A DNA stretch of 5,115 nt from Chitinophagales bacterium (GTDB taxonomy: Bacteria; Bacteroidota; Bacteroidia; Chitinophagales; UBA10324). The notes under the pieces were generated by a model. That model made no database searches. It was given only the letters and a program-made list of their open reading frames with translations, and was not told the origin of the DNA. The stretch spans positions 1-5,115 of the forward strand of contig JACCZZ010000405.1 of the NCBI GenBank assembly GCA_013695715.1, read 5' to 3'. This document shows positions 1 through 5,115 of the stretch, one piece after another. Made by a program: the position numbers and the translations under genes. Numbering within the stretch: the stretch's first letter is position 1; each line of letters begins with the position of its first letter.

Positions 1-285
1 GGTGGATATACCAGAATAGTAAAGATGGGATTTCGGCCCGGCGATGCAGCAGATATGGCATTGATAGAGTTGGTAGACTTCAGTCTGTTGAATGGTATTG
101 AATCTACTGTTACAGCAGCTGCTGATACAGCTCCGAAGAGACGTACCCGAAGAGGAAGTGCAAAGTCTGGTGCAGGCAACAAAACAGCAGCAAAAGGCTC
201 CGATACAAAGCAGTCAGAAAAAAAGCCCGCTGCTAAAACTTCTAACGCACCAAAGATTAGACAGCGGAAGACCGGGGGGGCTTAG
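1..285 (+). CDS. rplQ: 50S ribosomal protein bL17, C-terminal part (5' end outside window)
   Basis: bL17 is a structural protein of the large ribosomal subunit. The frame is open from base 1, so the gene begins before the window; the ATG at 25 is internal. The first 27 visible residues, from GGYTRI through [19 protein letters not shown], match the conserved C-terminal end of the bL17 core (E. coli has GGYTRILKCGFRAGD and ends near IELVDR). They are followed by about 67 residues of low-complexity tail rich in Lys, Arg, Ala, Ser and Thr. Such tails are, from family knowledge, usual in Bacteroidota bL17, whereas the 127-residue E. coli protein lacks one. The tail is probably disordered and may contact rRNA. 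A run of seven G (274-280) lies three codons before the TAG stop. rplQ is normally the last gene of the ribosomal protein block after rpoA; the next gene here is convergent, which fits the end of that operon. Identification is firm; the role of the tail is inference. Confidence 0.95.
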   Translation, partial: GGYTRIVKMGFRPGDAADMALIELVDFSLLNGIESTVTAAADTAPKRRTRRGSAKSGAGNKTAAKGSDTKQSEKKPAAKTSNAPKIRQRKTGGA

Positions 286-448
286 ATGCTGAAGGTTTTC
301 TTTCCTGCACCTATTTTATTTGTGGGCACCTTTTTACCCGCTAATTGAGCTGGTCATCATTGAAGGGTTCTGAATACTGCGTAAGACTCCCCCTATTTTA
401 TGGGAATTAAAGCTCTTATTTTCTTTTGGCATTTGATCGTCATTAACT

Positions 449-1681
449 TCACAGATCCTGAACTCCCATTTGCCCTTCCCATTTACTTATAACAGCCGTT
501 GCCACTGCATTTCCTATCACATTCGTACACGCACGTCCCATATCTAACAGCCAGTCTATTGCAAGCAACAACGTCAATCCTTCTACGGGAATATTGAATA
601 TCTGCAGCATGCTGGCAATCACCACCAAAGAAGCACGAGGAACACCCGCCATGCCTTTGCTTGAGATTAATAGAATGAGCATCATAGAGATTTGCTGACC
701 AAAAGAGATTTCCATTCCATAAGCCTGAGCAATGGAGATGGTTGCAAAGATCATGTACATAATAGAGCCATCAAGGTTAAATGAATAGCCAAGCGGCAAT
801 ACAAAACTTACAATACGATTAGGGCAGCCAAAACGCTCTAATCCCAAAAGAGTTTTGGGCATCGCAGCTTCGGAGCTTGCTGTAGTAAAGGCAAGAAGCA
901 TAGGTTCACGTACATGGGCGAGAAGGGAGAAGAAATTAATGCGTGTAAGTAAGCAGATGAGAAATAGTACTATAAAAATAAAAATCAACAATCCTGCAAA
1001 GAATGATACTATAATGGTAAGATACCCGGCAAGCACACTCAGCCCCTTTTCAGCAATTACTGCTGTAATGGCTCCAAAAACACCAAGGGGTGCAAGCTTC
1101 ATTATATAGCTTGTGACCTTTAACATTACATGAGCCACAGCATCGAAAAAATCTATGATCACAGCTCCCTTTTCTTTAATAGCTGCTGTGGCAACACCGA
1201 AAAACATCACAAAAATGATGATAGGTAATATCTGATTGTGTGCCATAGAATCAACAACGCTTTCAGGAAAAATGTGCGTAATAAATTCACGGGCATCAAA
1301 TGGTTTTGTGGCTACACCATTTATTGAAACTCCCTGAAGGTTCAGTGCTTTGCCAGGTTCTATCATATTAACTATGATCAATCCCACAACCATGGCAAGC
1401 AAAGCAGCGAAAGTAAAGTATGCGATTGTCTTTAATCCGATACGGCCAACGGATTTAAAATCACCAACCCGCGCGATACCTACCAATAATAATGAAAAGA
1501 CAAGTGGAGCGATAATCATTTTAATGAGCCGCAGAAATATGTCACTTAGAATCTGAATATTATGGGCGAAGGATTTTAGATCGCTTGGGTCAGGATGGGT
1601 TACGCGATAAAATTGCCCTACAATTATTCCAAGCAGCATCCCAATCATGATCTGCGCGGTAAGGTTGATGCGTTTCAGCAT
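449..1681 (-). CDS. Dicarboxylate/amino acid:cation symporter (SDF/DAACS family, GltP/DctA-like)
   Basis: This inner-membrane secondary transporter takes up acidic amino acids or C4-dicarboxylates with Na+ or H+. It has 410 residues, within the usual 400-450, and is strongly hydrophobic. The core motifs appear in family order: a Ser-rich HP1 segment TASSEAAMP (267-275), the TM7 cation/substrate motif NLDGS (302-306; NMDGT in archaeal GltPh), the HP2 gate SSKGMAGVPRAS (340-351), and TM8 D-WLL-DMGRACTN with D376, D380, R383 and N387. These correspond to GltPh D390, D394, R397 and N401. The retained arginine, which binds the distal carboxylate, favours an acidic substrate; the residue after it is Ala where GltPh has Thr398. 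Glutamate, aspartate, succinate, fumarate or malate cannot be told apart from sequence. The start MLKRINLTAQ leads directly into TM1. There is no Shine-Dalgarno, as expected for Bacteroidota. It lies 104 bp downstream of another minus-strand gene, so it may be cotranscribed or have its own promoter. Confidence 0.95.
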   Translation of the reverse strand: MLKRINLTAQIMIGMLLGIIVGQFYRVTHPDPSDLKSFAHNIQILSDIFLRLIKMIIAPLVFSLLLVGIARVGDFKSVGRIGLKTIAYFTFAALLAMVVGLIIVNMIEPGKALNLQGVSINGVATKPFDAREFITHIFPESVVDSMAHNQILPIIIFVMFFGVATAAIKEKGAVIIDFFDAVAHVMLKVTSYIMKLAPLGVFGAITAVIAEKGLSVLAGYLTIIVSFFAGLLIFIFIVLFLICLLTRINFFSLLAHVREPMLLAFTTASSEAAMPKTLLGLERFGCPNRIVSFVLPLGYSFNLDGSIMYMIFATISIAQAYGMEISFGQQISMMLILLISSKGMAGVPRASLVVIASMLQIFNIPVEGLTLLLAIDWLLDMGRACTNVIGNAVATAVISKWEGQMGVQDL

Positions 1682-1785
1682 AAAGCAAATATGTATATGT
1701 AGGCGGGGAAGCTAAGATTATTTATTAAAATGATTTGCTGAACAGTGTCTAAGCTTGGTGCTGCAGTGGCATGAGGCAAACCATT

Positions 1786-2418
1786 CTACTTATTTATCAG
1801 GTAAAAACGCTGCAGCTTTTTTTCTAATTTTCTTACCCGCTCGGGCCAATCGCCAAAGTGTACATAAAAGGGAAAAGGATCAGGAAGTAACTTAAGATTT
1901 TTATCTCTTAGGATAAGGGCGTCTGCCATCAATCCCCTTCGAACAGATTCTTGTCCGGGCTGAGTTTTATCTGCAGATAATGATGTTTCAAGCATTCCAT
2001 ATTCAGCAAAAAGAAAAAACTCCTCTTTCATCCTTATCGAAGAATCAACTTTTAAATCCTCATTCAGAAAATAACTTCCATGTTCATCTTTTTGGAAAGC
2101 AATTGTAGAATCCATAGATATAAAGTAAACGGGACAGAATTTAAAACCATTTTTAAAGGCATTCATCATTGCAAGGTTTTCTTGCCGTTGTTCTAACGTA
2201 AGACGGTCTGCCTCAGCCGCATTACCCATTTGTTGAAGAGCATTAACAGCCCTTGTCTTAAAATTCAACCGCACGATAAGTGCTCCCTTTTTGAGATTTT
2301 GAATGCAGTAGCTCGCATATTCTTTATCAGTCATCATTTCGATGTCAGGATGCTGCGCTTCCAACCTTTTTGCTTCACTAAACAATAAAAGTCCAATGAG
2401 GAGCAATCGGTATTTCAT
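1786..2418 (-). CDS. Hypothetical protein, probable exported protein of unknown function
   Basis: I do not recognise a characterised family in this 210-residue protein. The N-terminus, MKYR followed by a short hydrophobic stretch (L5-F13) and a possible cleavage region near A16 or A21-Q22, looks like a Sec signal peptide; an AQ at the cleavage region is common in Bacteroidota. The stretch before it is unusually charged (E15, K17, R18, E20), so cleavage is uncertain. There is no lipobox cysteine. The body has KKGALIVRLNFKTRA (43-57), a helical-looking charged segment (about 55-90) and FKFCPVYFISMDS (92-104). Only two cysteines, C38 and C95, are present. The C-terminal part has LPDPFPFYVHFGDWPERV (178-195) and a basic helix ending LINK. 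The length, coherent composition and clean start and stop argue for a real gene. It precedes the symporter on the same strand, 104 bp away, so a functional link is possible but not shown. It is likely periplasmic or membrane-anchored. Confidence 0.8.
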   Translation of the reverse strand: MKYRLLLIGLLLFSEAKRLEAQHPDIEMMTDKEYASYCIQNLKKGALIVRLNFKTRAVNALQQMGNAAEADRLTLEQRQENLAMMNAFKNGFKFCPVYFISMDSTIAFQKDEHGSYFLNEDLKVDSSIRMKEEFFLFAEYGMLETSLSADKTQPGQESVRRGLMADALILRDKNLKLLPDPFPFYVHFGDWPERVRKLEKKLQRFYLINK

Positions 2419-2559
2419 AGTTTAGTTATTTGGTGAATTGAATATTAAAAGTAATGATCTCATAATAATTTGGTAAATTTTTTAAGGTAAAATGATAGTT
2501 AAAGGCTTTTGAAAATACCCAGTATTTTTGCAATTCAGTTCCAAGGTTGGGTTTGGATT

Positions 2560-2639
2560 ATTCTTTATTTGTCACTTTTCTTTAGAAGAAAAGTAACCAA
2601 AAGAATCGCGATTGCCAAACGGCTCCGCCAAGCAATCGC
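2560..2639. repeat. Tandem stem-loop intergenic element (probable interspersed repeat)
   Basis: Two adjacent stem-loops lie in the divergent intergenic region. The first has perfect 9-bp arms ACTTTTCTT (2574-2582) and AAGAAAAGT (2586-2594) around TAG. It can be extended outward by TTTG (2568-2571) with CAAA (2598-2601), or alternatively by ATTCTTT (2560-2566) with AAAGAAT (2600-2606). The second has perfect 8-bp arms GCGATTGC (2608-2615) and GCAATCGC (2632-2639), with an inner GGC-TCC-GCC hairpin (2621-2629). From about 2603 to 2658 the DNA is roughly 60% G+C, much richer than the AT-rich flanks. I recall similar sequences, beginning with the CTTTTCTTT...AAAGAAAAGTAACC pattern, as common intergenic repeats in Bacteroidota, but cannot verify copy number here. 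An open frame at 2509-2700 crosses both hairpins and is probably not a gene. REP/MITE-like DNA or a structured RNA are alternatives. Confidence 0.55.
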
Positions 2640-2715
2640 AGGCTCGCGCACAGCTTCGATTTTAATAAGTACGTTGTTGCATCATCTGCTGTTTTCTTAA
2701 TCAAAATCATGACTC

Positions 2716-2727
2716 ACTCTTAAGAGT
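2716..2727. repeat. 12-bp perfect palindrome ACTCTTAAGAGT
   Basis: ACTCTTAAGAGT is its own reverse complement with no spacer. The flanking bases (C at 2715, T at 2728) do not extend it. It lies about 140 bp upstream of the PaaN start and about 80 bp upstream of the candidate promoter. It could bind a dimeric regulator or mark the edge of the neighbouring repeat. A 12-bp palindrome can also occur by chance, so no role is claimed. Confidence 0.3.
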
Positions 2728-2804
2728 TACAGGAGTATTCATAATTACGGGGTTTTTTTAAAGAAATTATCCCTCGTTTTATTTAAAGCTGTGACATTCT
2801 TTGA

Positions 2805-2827
2805 TTTTTGAATCCGCTCTTCAAAAA
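2805..2827. promoter_or_regulatory. Operator-like inverted repeat over the -33 region of paaN
   Basis: Perfect 8-bp arms TTTTTGAA (2805-2812) and TTCAAAAA (2820-2827) flank a 7-base centre, TCCGCTC. The repeat covers the putative -33 box and most of the spacer of the candidate promoter, ending just before the -7 box. That is where a dimeric repressor, for example of the TetR type as in known PaaR control of phenylacetate genes, would block RNA polymerase. No regulator gene is visible, so the binding protein is unknown. A hairpin in read-through RNA is an alternative, but no T-run follows that would make it a terminator. Confidence 0.4.
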
Positions 2828-2837
2828 GTTAATTTTA
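2807..2837 (+). promoter_or_regulatory. Candidate Bacteroidota-type promoter for paaN
   Basis: TTTG at 2807-2810 and TAATTTTA at 2830-2837 are separated by 19 bp. Bacteroidota primary sigma promoters have a -33 TTTG (or TTG) and a -7 TAnnTTTG with about that spacing; here only the last base of the -7 box differs. Transcription would begin around 2843-2846, leaving a leader of roughly 25 bases before the ATG at 2869. AT-rich DNA produces such matches by chance, so this is a moderate-confidence call. Confidence 0.4.
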
Positions 2838-2868
2838 CACCTATTAATGCATTGATTATTTAAATTTA

Positions 2869-4527
2869 ATGGCAATGTCTCTTTTCGAAAAACATAAAGG
2901 AATAATTGATCGTGCCATACAGGCAATTAATGAGCGCAGCTATTACGCAGCATATCCTGAGCTACCCAAAGTGTATGCTGAAGACTCCGCAACGAAAGCT
3001 TCCGAGGCTTATAAAAATCAATTAAGTAAGAAGTTTGAATTAGCGCTACAGGGAGTTCCTGTAAGATGGGCTGGGGAAGAGGTTTCACCTTATACGCAAG
3101 AGCCGCTTGACATCCTGTATCCAATCTATGACGTAGAAGATACAATTGAAAAATCAAGAGCTGCTTTTAAATCTTGGCGAAAAACAACTCCCTCTGAACG
3201 TGCCGGTCTATTGGTAGAGTCGCTGGAAAAAATTAAAGGTAATTTCTTTGAAATTGCTCTTGCTACGCAACACACTACCGGACAATCCTGGATCATGTCT
3301 TTCCAGGCTTCGGGGCCACATGCAGCAGATCGTGCATTAGAGGCAATTGTCCTTGGTTATTATGAACAGACTCGCTTTCCTGATAAGGTTTTATGGGAGA
3401 AGCCGATGGGCAAATTTTCAGTGAAGATTGAAAAAGAATTTCATCCACAACCCAAAGGCATCGGAGTTGTTGTGGGTTGCTCTACATTTCCTGTTTGGAA
3501 TAGCTTGCCCGGCTTATTTGCAAATTTAGTTACAGGCAATACTGCGATTGTGAAACCTCATCCGAAATCAATATTGCCAATCGCCATCTGTGTGGCAGCC
3601 ATTCAGCAAACCTTTATGGAAAATGATTATGACCCTTGCACTGTGCAGTTAGCAGCAGATACAGTCCGGAATCAAGTTACTAAGGAACTTGTTTTACATC
3701 CTGACGTGAAGTTGATTGATTATACAGGAAGTACGGAATTTGGAAATTATATAGAATCAATTGCGAGCAAAACTACCTTCACCGAAAAGGCAGGCGTGAA
3801 TTCTGTGATTATTGATTCTGTTGCCGATCTTGATGCTGTGCTTCAAAACCTTGCATTTTCTGTTTCTCTATACAGTGGCCAGATGTGTACGGCGCCCCAA
3901 AATTTTTTCATTCCTGATAAGATAATTGCAGGTGATCACGAAGTACCATTTGATGAAGTGGTGTCCCGGATGAAAGATCAATTGAATGGATTGGTGAATA
4001 ATCCGAAAATAGGCGCAGGTGTGTTGGGCGCTGTTCAGAATGAAAACACTTTAAAAAGAATAGAAGATGCCGAGTCATTGGGTGGAAGATTATTGCTGTC
4101 TTCATCTGCTGTAAGAAATGAAGAGTTTGAAAACTCAAGAACCGTATCGCCGGTGCTCATAGAAGCGGAAGCATCAGAAAATCACATTTTTGAAAGTGAG
4201 TTGTTTGGCCCCATTGCCATTGCAATAAGAACGCGTGATACTATTGAATCTATCAAGCTTGCCAAGGAGCTTGCTGCCGAACATGGAGCCATTACCTGTG
4301 CTGCTTATACAACAGATGAAAATATGATGCATAAAATCAGTGAAGAGATGAATGAAGTATTTACCCCTGTAACCTTCAACCTCACAGGACCAATATGGGT
4401 GAATCAGCATGCTGCATTCTCAGATTTTCATGTTACTGGAGGAAACAGTGCCGGCAACGCATCTTTAACCAATCCTGAATTTGTGATTAAGCGATTTGTA
4501 TGGGTTGGAAATAGGAGAATGATTTAG
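2869..4527 (+). CDS. paaN: Phenylacetic acid degradation protein PaaN (aldehyde dehydrogenase family)
   Basis: This 552-residue cytoplasmic enzyme matches the stand-alone PaaN type of aldehyde dehydrogenase, about 550 residues. Family knowledge places it in the aerobic CoA-dependent phenylacetate pathway, oxidising the ring-opened semialdehyde (3-oxo-5,6-dehydrosuberyl-CoA semialdehyde) to the acid with NAD(P)+. The family-typical N-terminus (FEKHKGIIDRAIQAI, then WAGEEVSPY at 67-75) precedes the dehydrogenase fold. Catalytic elements are present: N211 in FPVWNSLPG, K229 in VKPHP, the nucleotide-fold GSTEFG (287-292), general base E306 in TEKAGVNSV, nucleophile C340 in SGQMCTAPQN, and ELFGP (444-448). 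The E306-C340 spacing of 34 equals that of ALDH2 (E268-C302). Unlike E. coli PaaZ (about 680 residues), it has no C-terminal MaoC-like hydratase domain. A second ATG two codons on (2875) is an alternative start; no Shine-Dalgarno decides between them. No other paa gene is adjacent, so the exact substrate is inferred from homology. Confidence 0.93.
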   Translation: MAMSLFEKHKGIIDRAIQAINERSYYAAYPELPKVYAEDSATKASEAYKNQLSKKFELALQGVPVRWAGEEVSPYTQEPLDILYPIYDVEDTIEKSRAAFKSWRKTTPSERAGLLVESLEKIKGNFFEIALATQHTTGQSWIMSFQASGPHAADRALEAIVLGYYEQTRFPDKVLWEKPMGKFSVKIEKEFHPQPKGIGVVVGCSTFPVWNSLPGLFANLVTGNTAIVKPHPKSILPIAICVAAIQQTFMENDYDPCTVQLAADTVRNQVTKELVLHPDVKLIDYTGSTEFGNYIESIASKTTFTEKAGVNSVIIDSVADLDAVLQNLAFSVSLYSGQMCTAPQNFFIPDKIIAGDHEVPFDEVVSRMKDQLNGLVNNPKIGAGVLGAVQNENTLKRIEDAESLGGRLLLSSSAVRNEEFENSRTVSPVLIEAEASENHIFESELFGPIAIAIRTRDTIESIKLAKELAAEHGAITCAAYTTDENMMHKISEEMNEVFTPVTFNLTGPIWVNQHAAFSDFHVTGGNSAGNASLTNPEFVIKRFVWVGNRRMI

Positions 4528-4535
4528 ATGTATTT

Positions 4536-4578
4536 GTAAAAACACAATCCTTTATTCAGTGAATCATTTCGTTTTTAC
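4536..4578. terminator. Weak possible bidirectional terminator between convergent genes
   Basis: GTAAAAAC (4536-4543) and GTTTTTAC (4571-4578) are perfect 8-bp inverted arms, and a small ATTCA-G-TGAAT palindrome (4554-4564) sits in the intervening loop. The right arm lies inside the last codons of the minus-strand gene. The position suits a shared terminator for two convergent genes. The outer stem is almost all A-T with a 27-base loop, and the inner palindrome has only a one-base loop, so both are weak. No strong GC-rich hairpin with a T-run exists in the 36-bp gap. Confidence 0.2.
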
Positions 4579-5115
4579 CATATACACCTTCATTCCATTA
4601 ACATCATTCGTTAGCACTTCGAATTCGCTGTTGAGTGAACGAAACAATTCAGCCAACGATTTAAAACCATAGGTACGGTGATCGAAGCTCGGATCTAATT
4701 TCCGCAAACCCAGTCCAATCTCTGAGAGGTACGCGGTTTCATTGTCCCCCACCACCATGTTGAATGCTTTATTTAAAATGTTAAGATCATGCATCGGTGA
4801 AGATTTGTTAAGCGTAGCATACTTAATCTTCTGTTTATTAGCTGGCACCTTCTCCGACTCTTCTTCGATAAGCAGCGTTTCGCAAAAGGTGAAATTGTCG
4901 CATGAATGAACAAATGCTTTTGGAGTTTTTTGTTCGCCGATGCCCAGTACAAAAACTCCCTCTTCACGCAGCCGCTTAGCCAGCCCTGTATAATCGCTGT
5001 CGCTGGAAACAATGCAAAAGCCGTCAACCAGCTTGTTGTGTAAAATGTCCATCGCATCTATGATCAGCGCGCTGTCGGTTGAATTTTTACCTGTTGTGTA
5101 AGAGAATTTCTGAAT
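4564..5115 (-). CDS. NYN domain-containing protein with C-terminal OST-HTH/LOTUS-like domain (5' end outside window)
   Basis: The frame stays open to the window edge, so 183 C-terminal residues are visible. The ATG at 5052 is internal: residues before it (YTTGKNSTDSALIIDAMD) continue the conserved domain. Visible residues 1 to about 80 are the C-terminal part of a NYN domain (LabA/DUF88-like, PIN-fold): TGKNSTDSALIID with D14 and D20, then SSDSDYTGLAKRLRE (37-51) with D39 and D41, matching the acidic SGDGDF position of LabA-type proteins, and KTPKAFVHSCDNF (63-75). NYN domains are metal-dependent RNases by fold. After a charged linker (about 81-107), residues 108-181 resemble an OST-HTH/LOTUS winged helix (LSEIGLGLRKLDPSFDHRTYGFKS, then ELFRSLNSEFEV), an RNA-binding module. 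The combination suggests RNA cleavage or processing; activity is inferred. The N-terminal first acidic residue lies outside the window. It is convergent with paaN, 36 bp apart, and probably unrelated to it. Confidence 0.88.
   Translation of the reverse strand: MQKFSYTTGKNSTDSALIIDAMDILHNKLVDGFCIVSSDSDYTGLAKRLREEGVFVLGIGEQKTPKAFVHSCDNFTFCETLLIEEESEKVPANKQKIKYATLNKSSPMHDLNILNKAFNMVVGDNETAYLSEIGLGLRKLDPSFDHRTYGFKSLAELFRSLNSEFEVLTNDVNGMKVYMVKTK

Larger units (their letters stand above)
2419..2868. other. 450-bp divergent intergenic region
   Basis: No convincing gene lies between the divergent starts at 2418 (-) and 2869 (+). Bases 2419-2550 are AT-rich leader DNA for the minus-strand gene, in which I could not find a convincing promoter. 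Bases 2560-2639 hold the two tandem hairpins, and the GC-rich patch continues to about 2658. Bases 2716-2727 are a perfect 12-bp palindrome. Bases 2805-2837 hold the putative promoter and inverted repeat for the PaaN gene. The 63-codon open frame at 2509-2700 has no family resemblance that I can see and is best explained as chance reading through the repeat. Confidence 0.7.

Noticed and set aside
92..292. Second-frame open reading frame overlapping the rplQ tail
   Set aside because: It is a shadow of the low-complexity, stop-poor tail of rplQ; the rplQ frame has a clear bL17 match.
322..341. GTGGG / CCCGC hairpin as a terminator for rplQ
   Set aside because: The stem is five pairs including one G-U, with a 10-base loop and no T-run after it, so it is too weak to call.
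1684..1739. AGCAAAT / ATTTGCT inverted repeat upstream of the symporter
   Set aside because: Seven-bp arms 42 bases apart in AT-rich DNA are expected by chance, and no promoter could be recognised beside them.
2509..2700. 63-codon open frame on the + strand in the intergenic region
   Set aside because: It runs straight through both hairpins of the repeat, has no recognisable family features, and its composition follows the repeat; it is most likely spurious.
4564..5052. Starting the NYN protein at the ATG at 5052
   Set aside because: The same frame continues upstream to the window end with conserved NYN residues (YTTGKNSTDSALIID), so that Met is internal and the gene is cut by the window edge.
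4773..5057. Second minus-strand frame overlapping the NYN gene
   Set aside because: It lies out of frame with the conserved NYN/LOTUS reading and shows no family features; it is a shadow frame.
1..5115. CRISPR array, tRNA, rRNA, transposase or defence system
   Set aside because: No regularly spaced repeats, cloverleaf or rRNA-like sequence, or transposase motifs were seen; the NYN protein alone does not make a defence locus.

Overview
The window looks like chromosomal DNA from a Bacteroidota bacterium, most plausibly of the Chitinophagales/Sphingobacteriales type. This rests on AT-rich intergenic DNA, starts without Shine-Dalgarno sequences but with A/T-rich leaders, a bL17 ribosomal protein with a long Lys/Ala/Ser-rich tail, a possible Bacteroidota-type promoter (TTTG then TAnnTTTR, 19 bp apart), and protein families common in that phylum. 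The species cannot be read from the sequence.

Layout. Bases 1-285 (+) are the 3' end of rplQ (bL17), normally the last gene of the S10/spc/alpha ribosomal protein block. Facing it across 163 bp without a convincing terminator is an SDF-family dicarboxylate/amino acid:cation symporter (449-1681, -). Upstream of that on the same strand, 104 bp away, is a small, probably exported protein of unknown function (1786-2418, -). Bases 2419-2868 are a 450-bp divergent intergenic region. It holds two tandem stem-loops (about 2560-2639, the second locally GC-rich) that look like an interspersed repeat, a 12-bp perfect palindrome (2716-2727), and a candidate promoter with an operator-like inverted repeat just ahead of the next gene. 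Bases 2869-4527 (+) encode a PaaN-type aldehyde dehydrogenase of phenylacetate catabolism. Facing it 36 bp away is the C-terminal part of a NYN-domain (PIN-like RNase) protein with a C-terminal OST-HTH/LOTUS-like domain (4564 to the window end, -). Its true start lies beyond base 5115.

The genes do not form one pathway: a ribosomal protein, a carboxylate transporter, an unknown exported protein, a catabolic aldehyde dehydrogenase and a putative RNA-processing protein, mostly in alternating orientation. No other paa genes are visible, so paaN appears to stand alone here. I see no mobile-element gene, CRISPR array, tRNA or rRNA. I did not find a clear new multi-gene system. The points most worth a second look are the NYN-LOTUS protein, the tandem-hairpin repeat, and the inverted repeat embedded in the putative paaN promoter.
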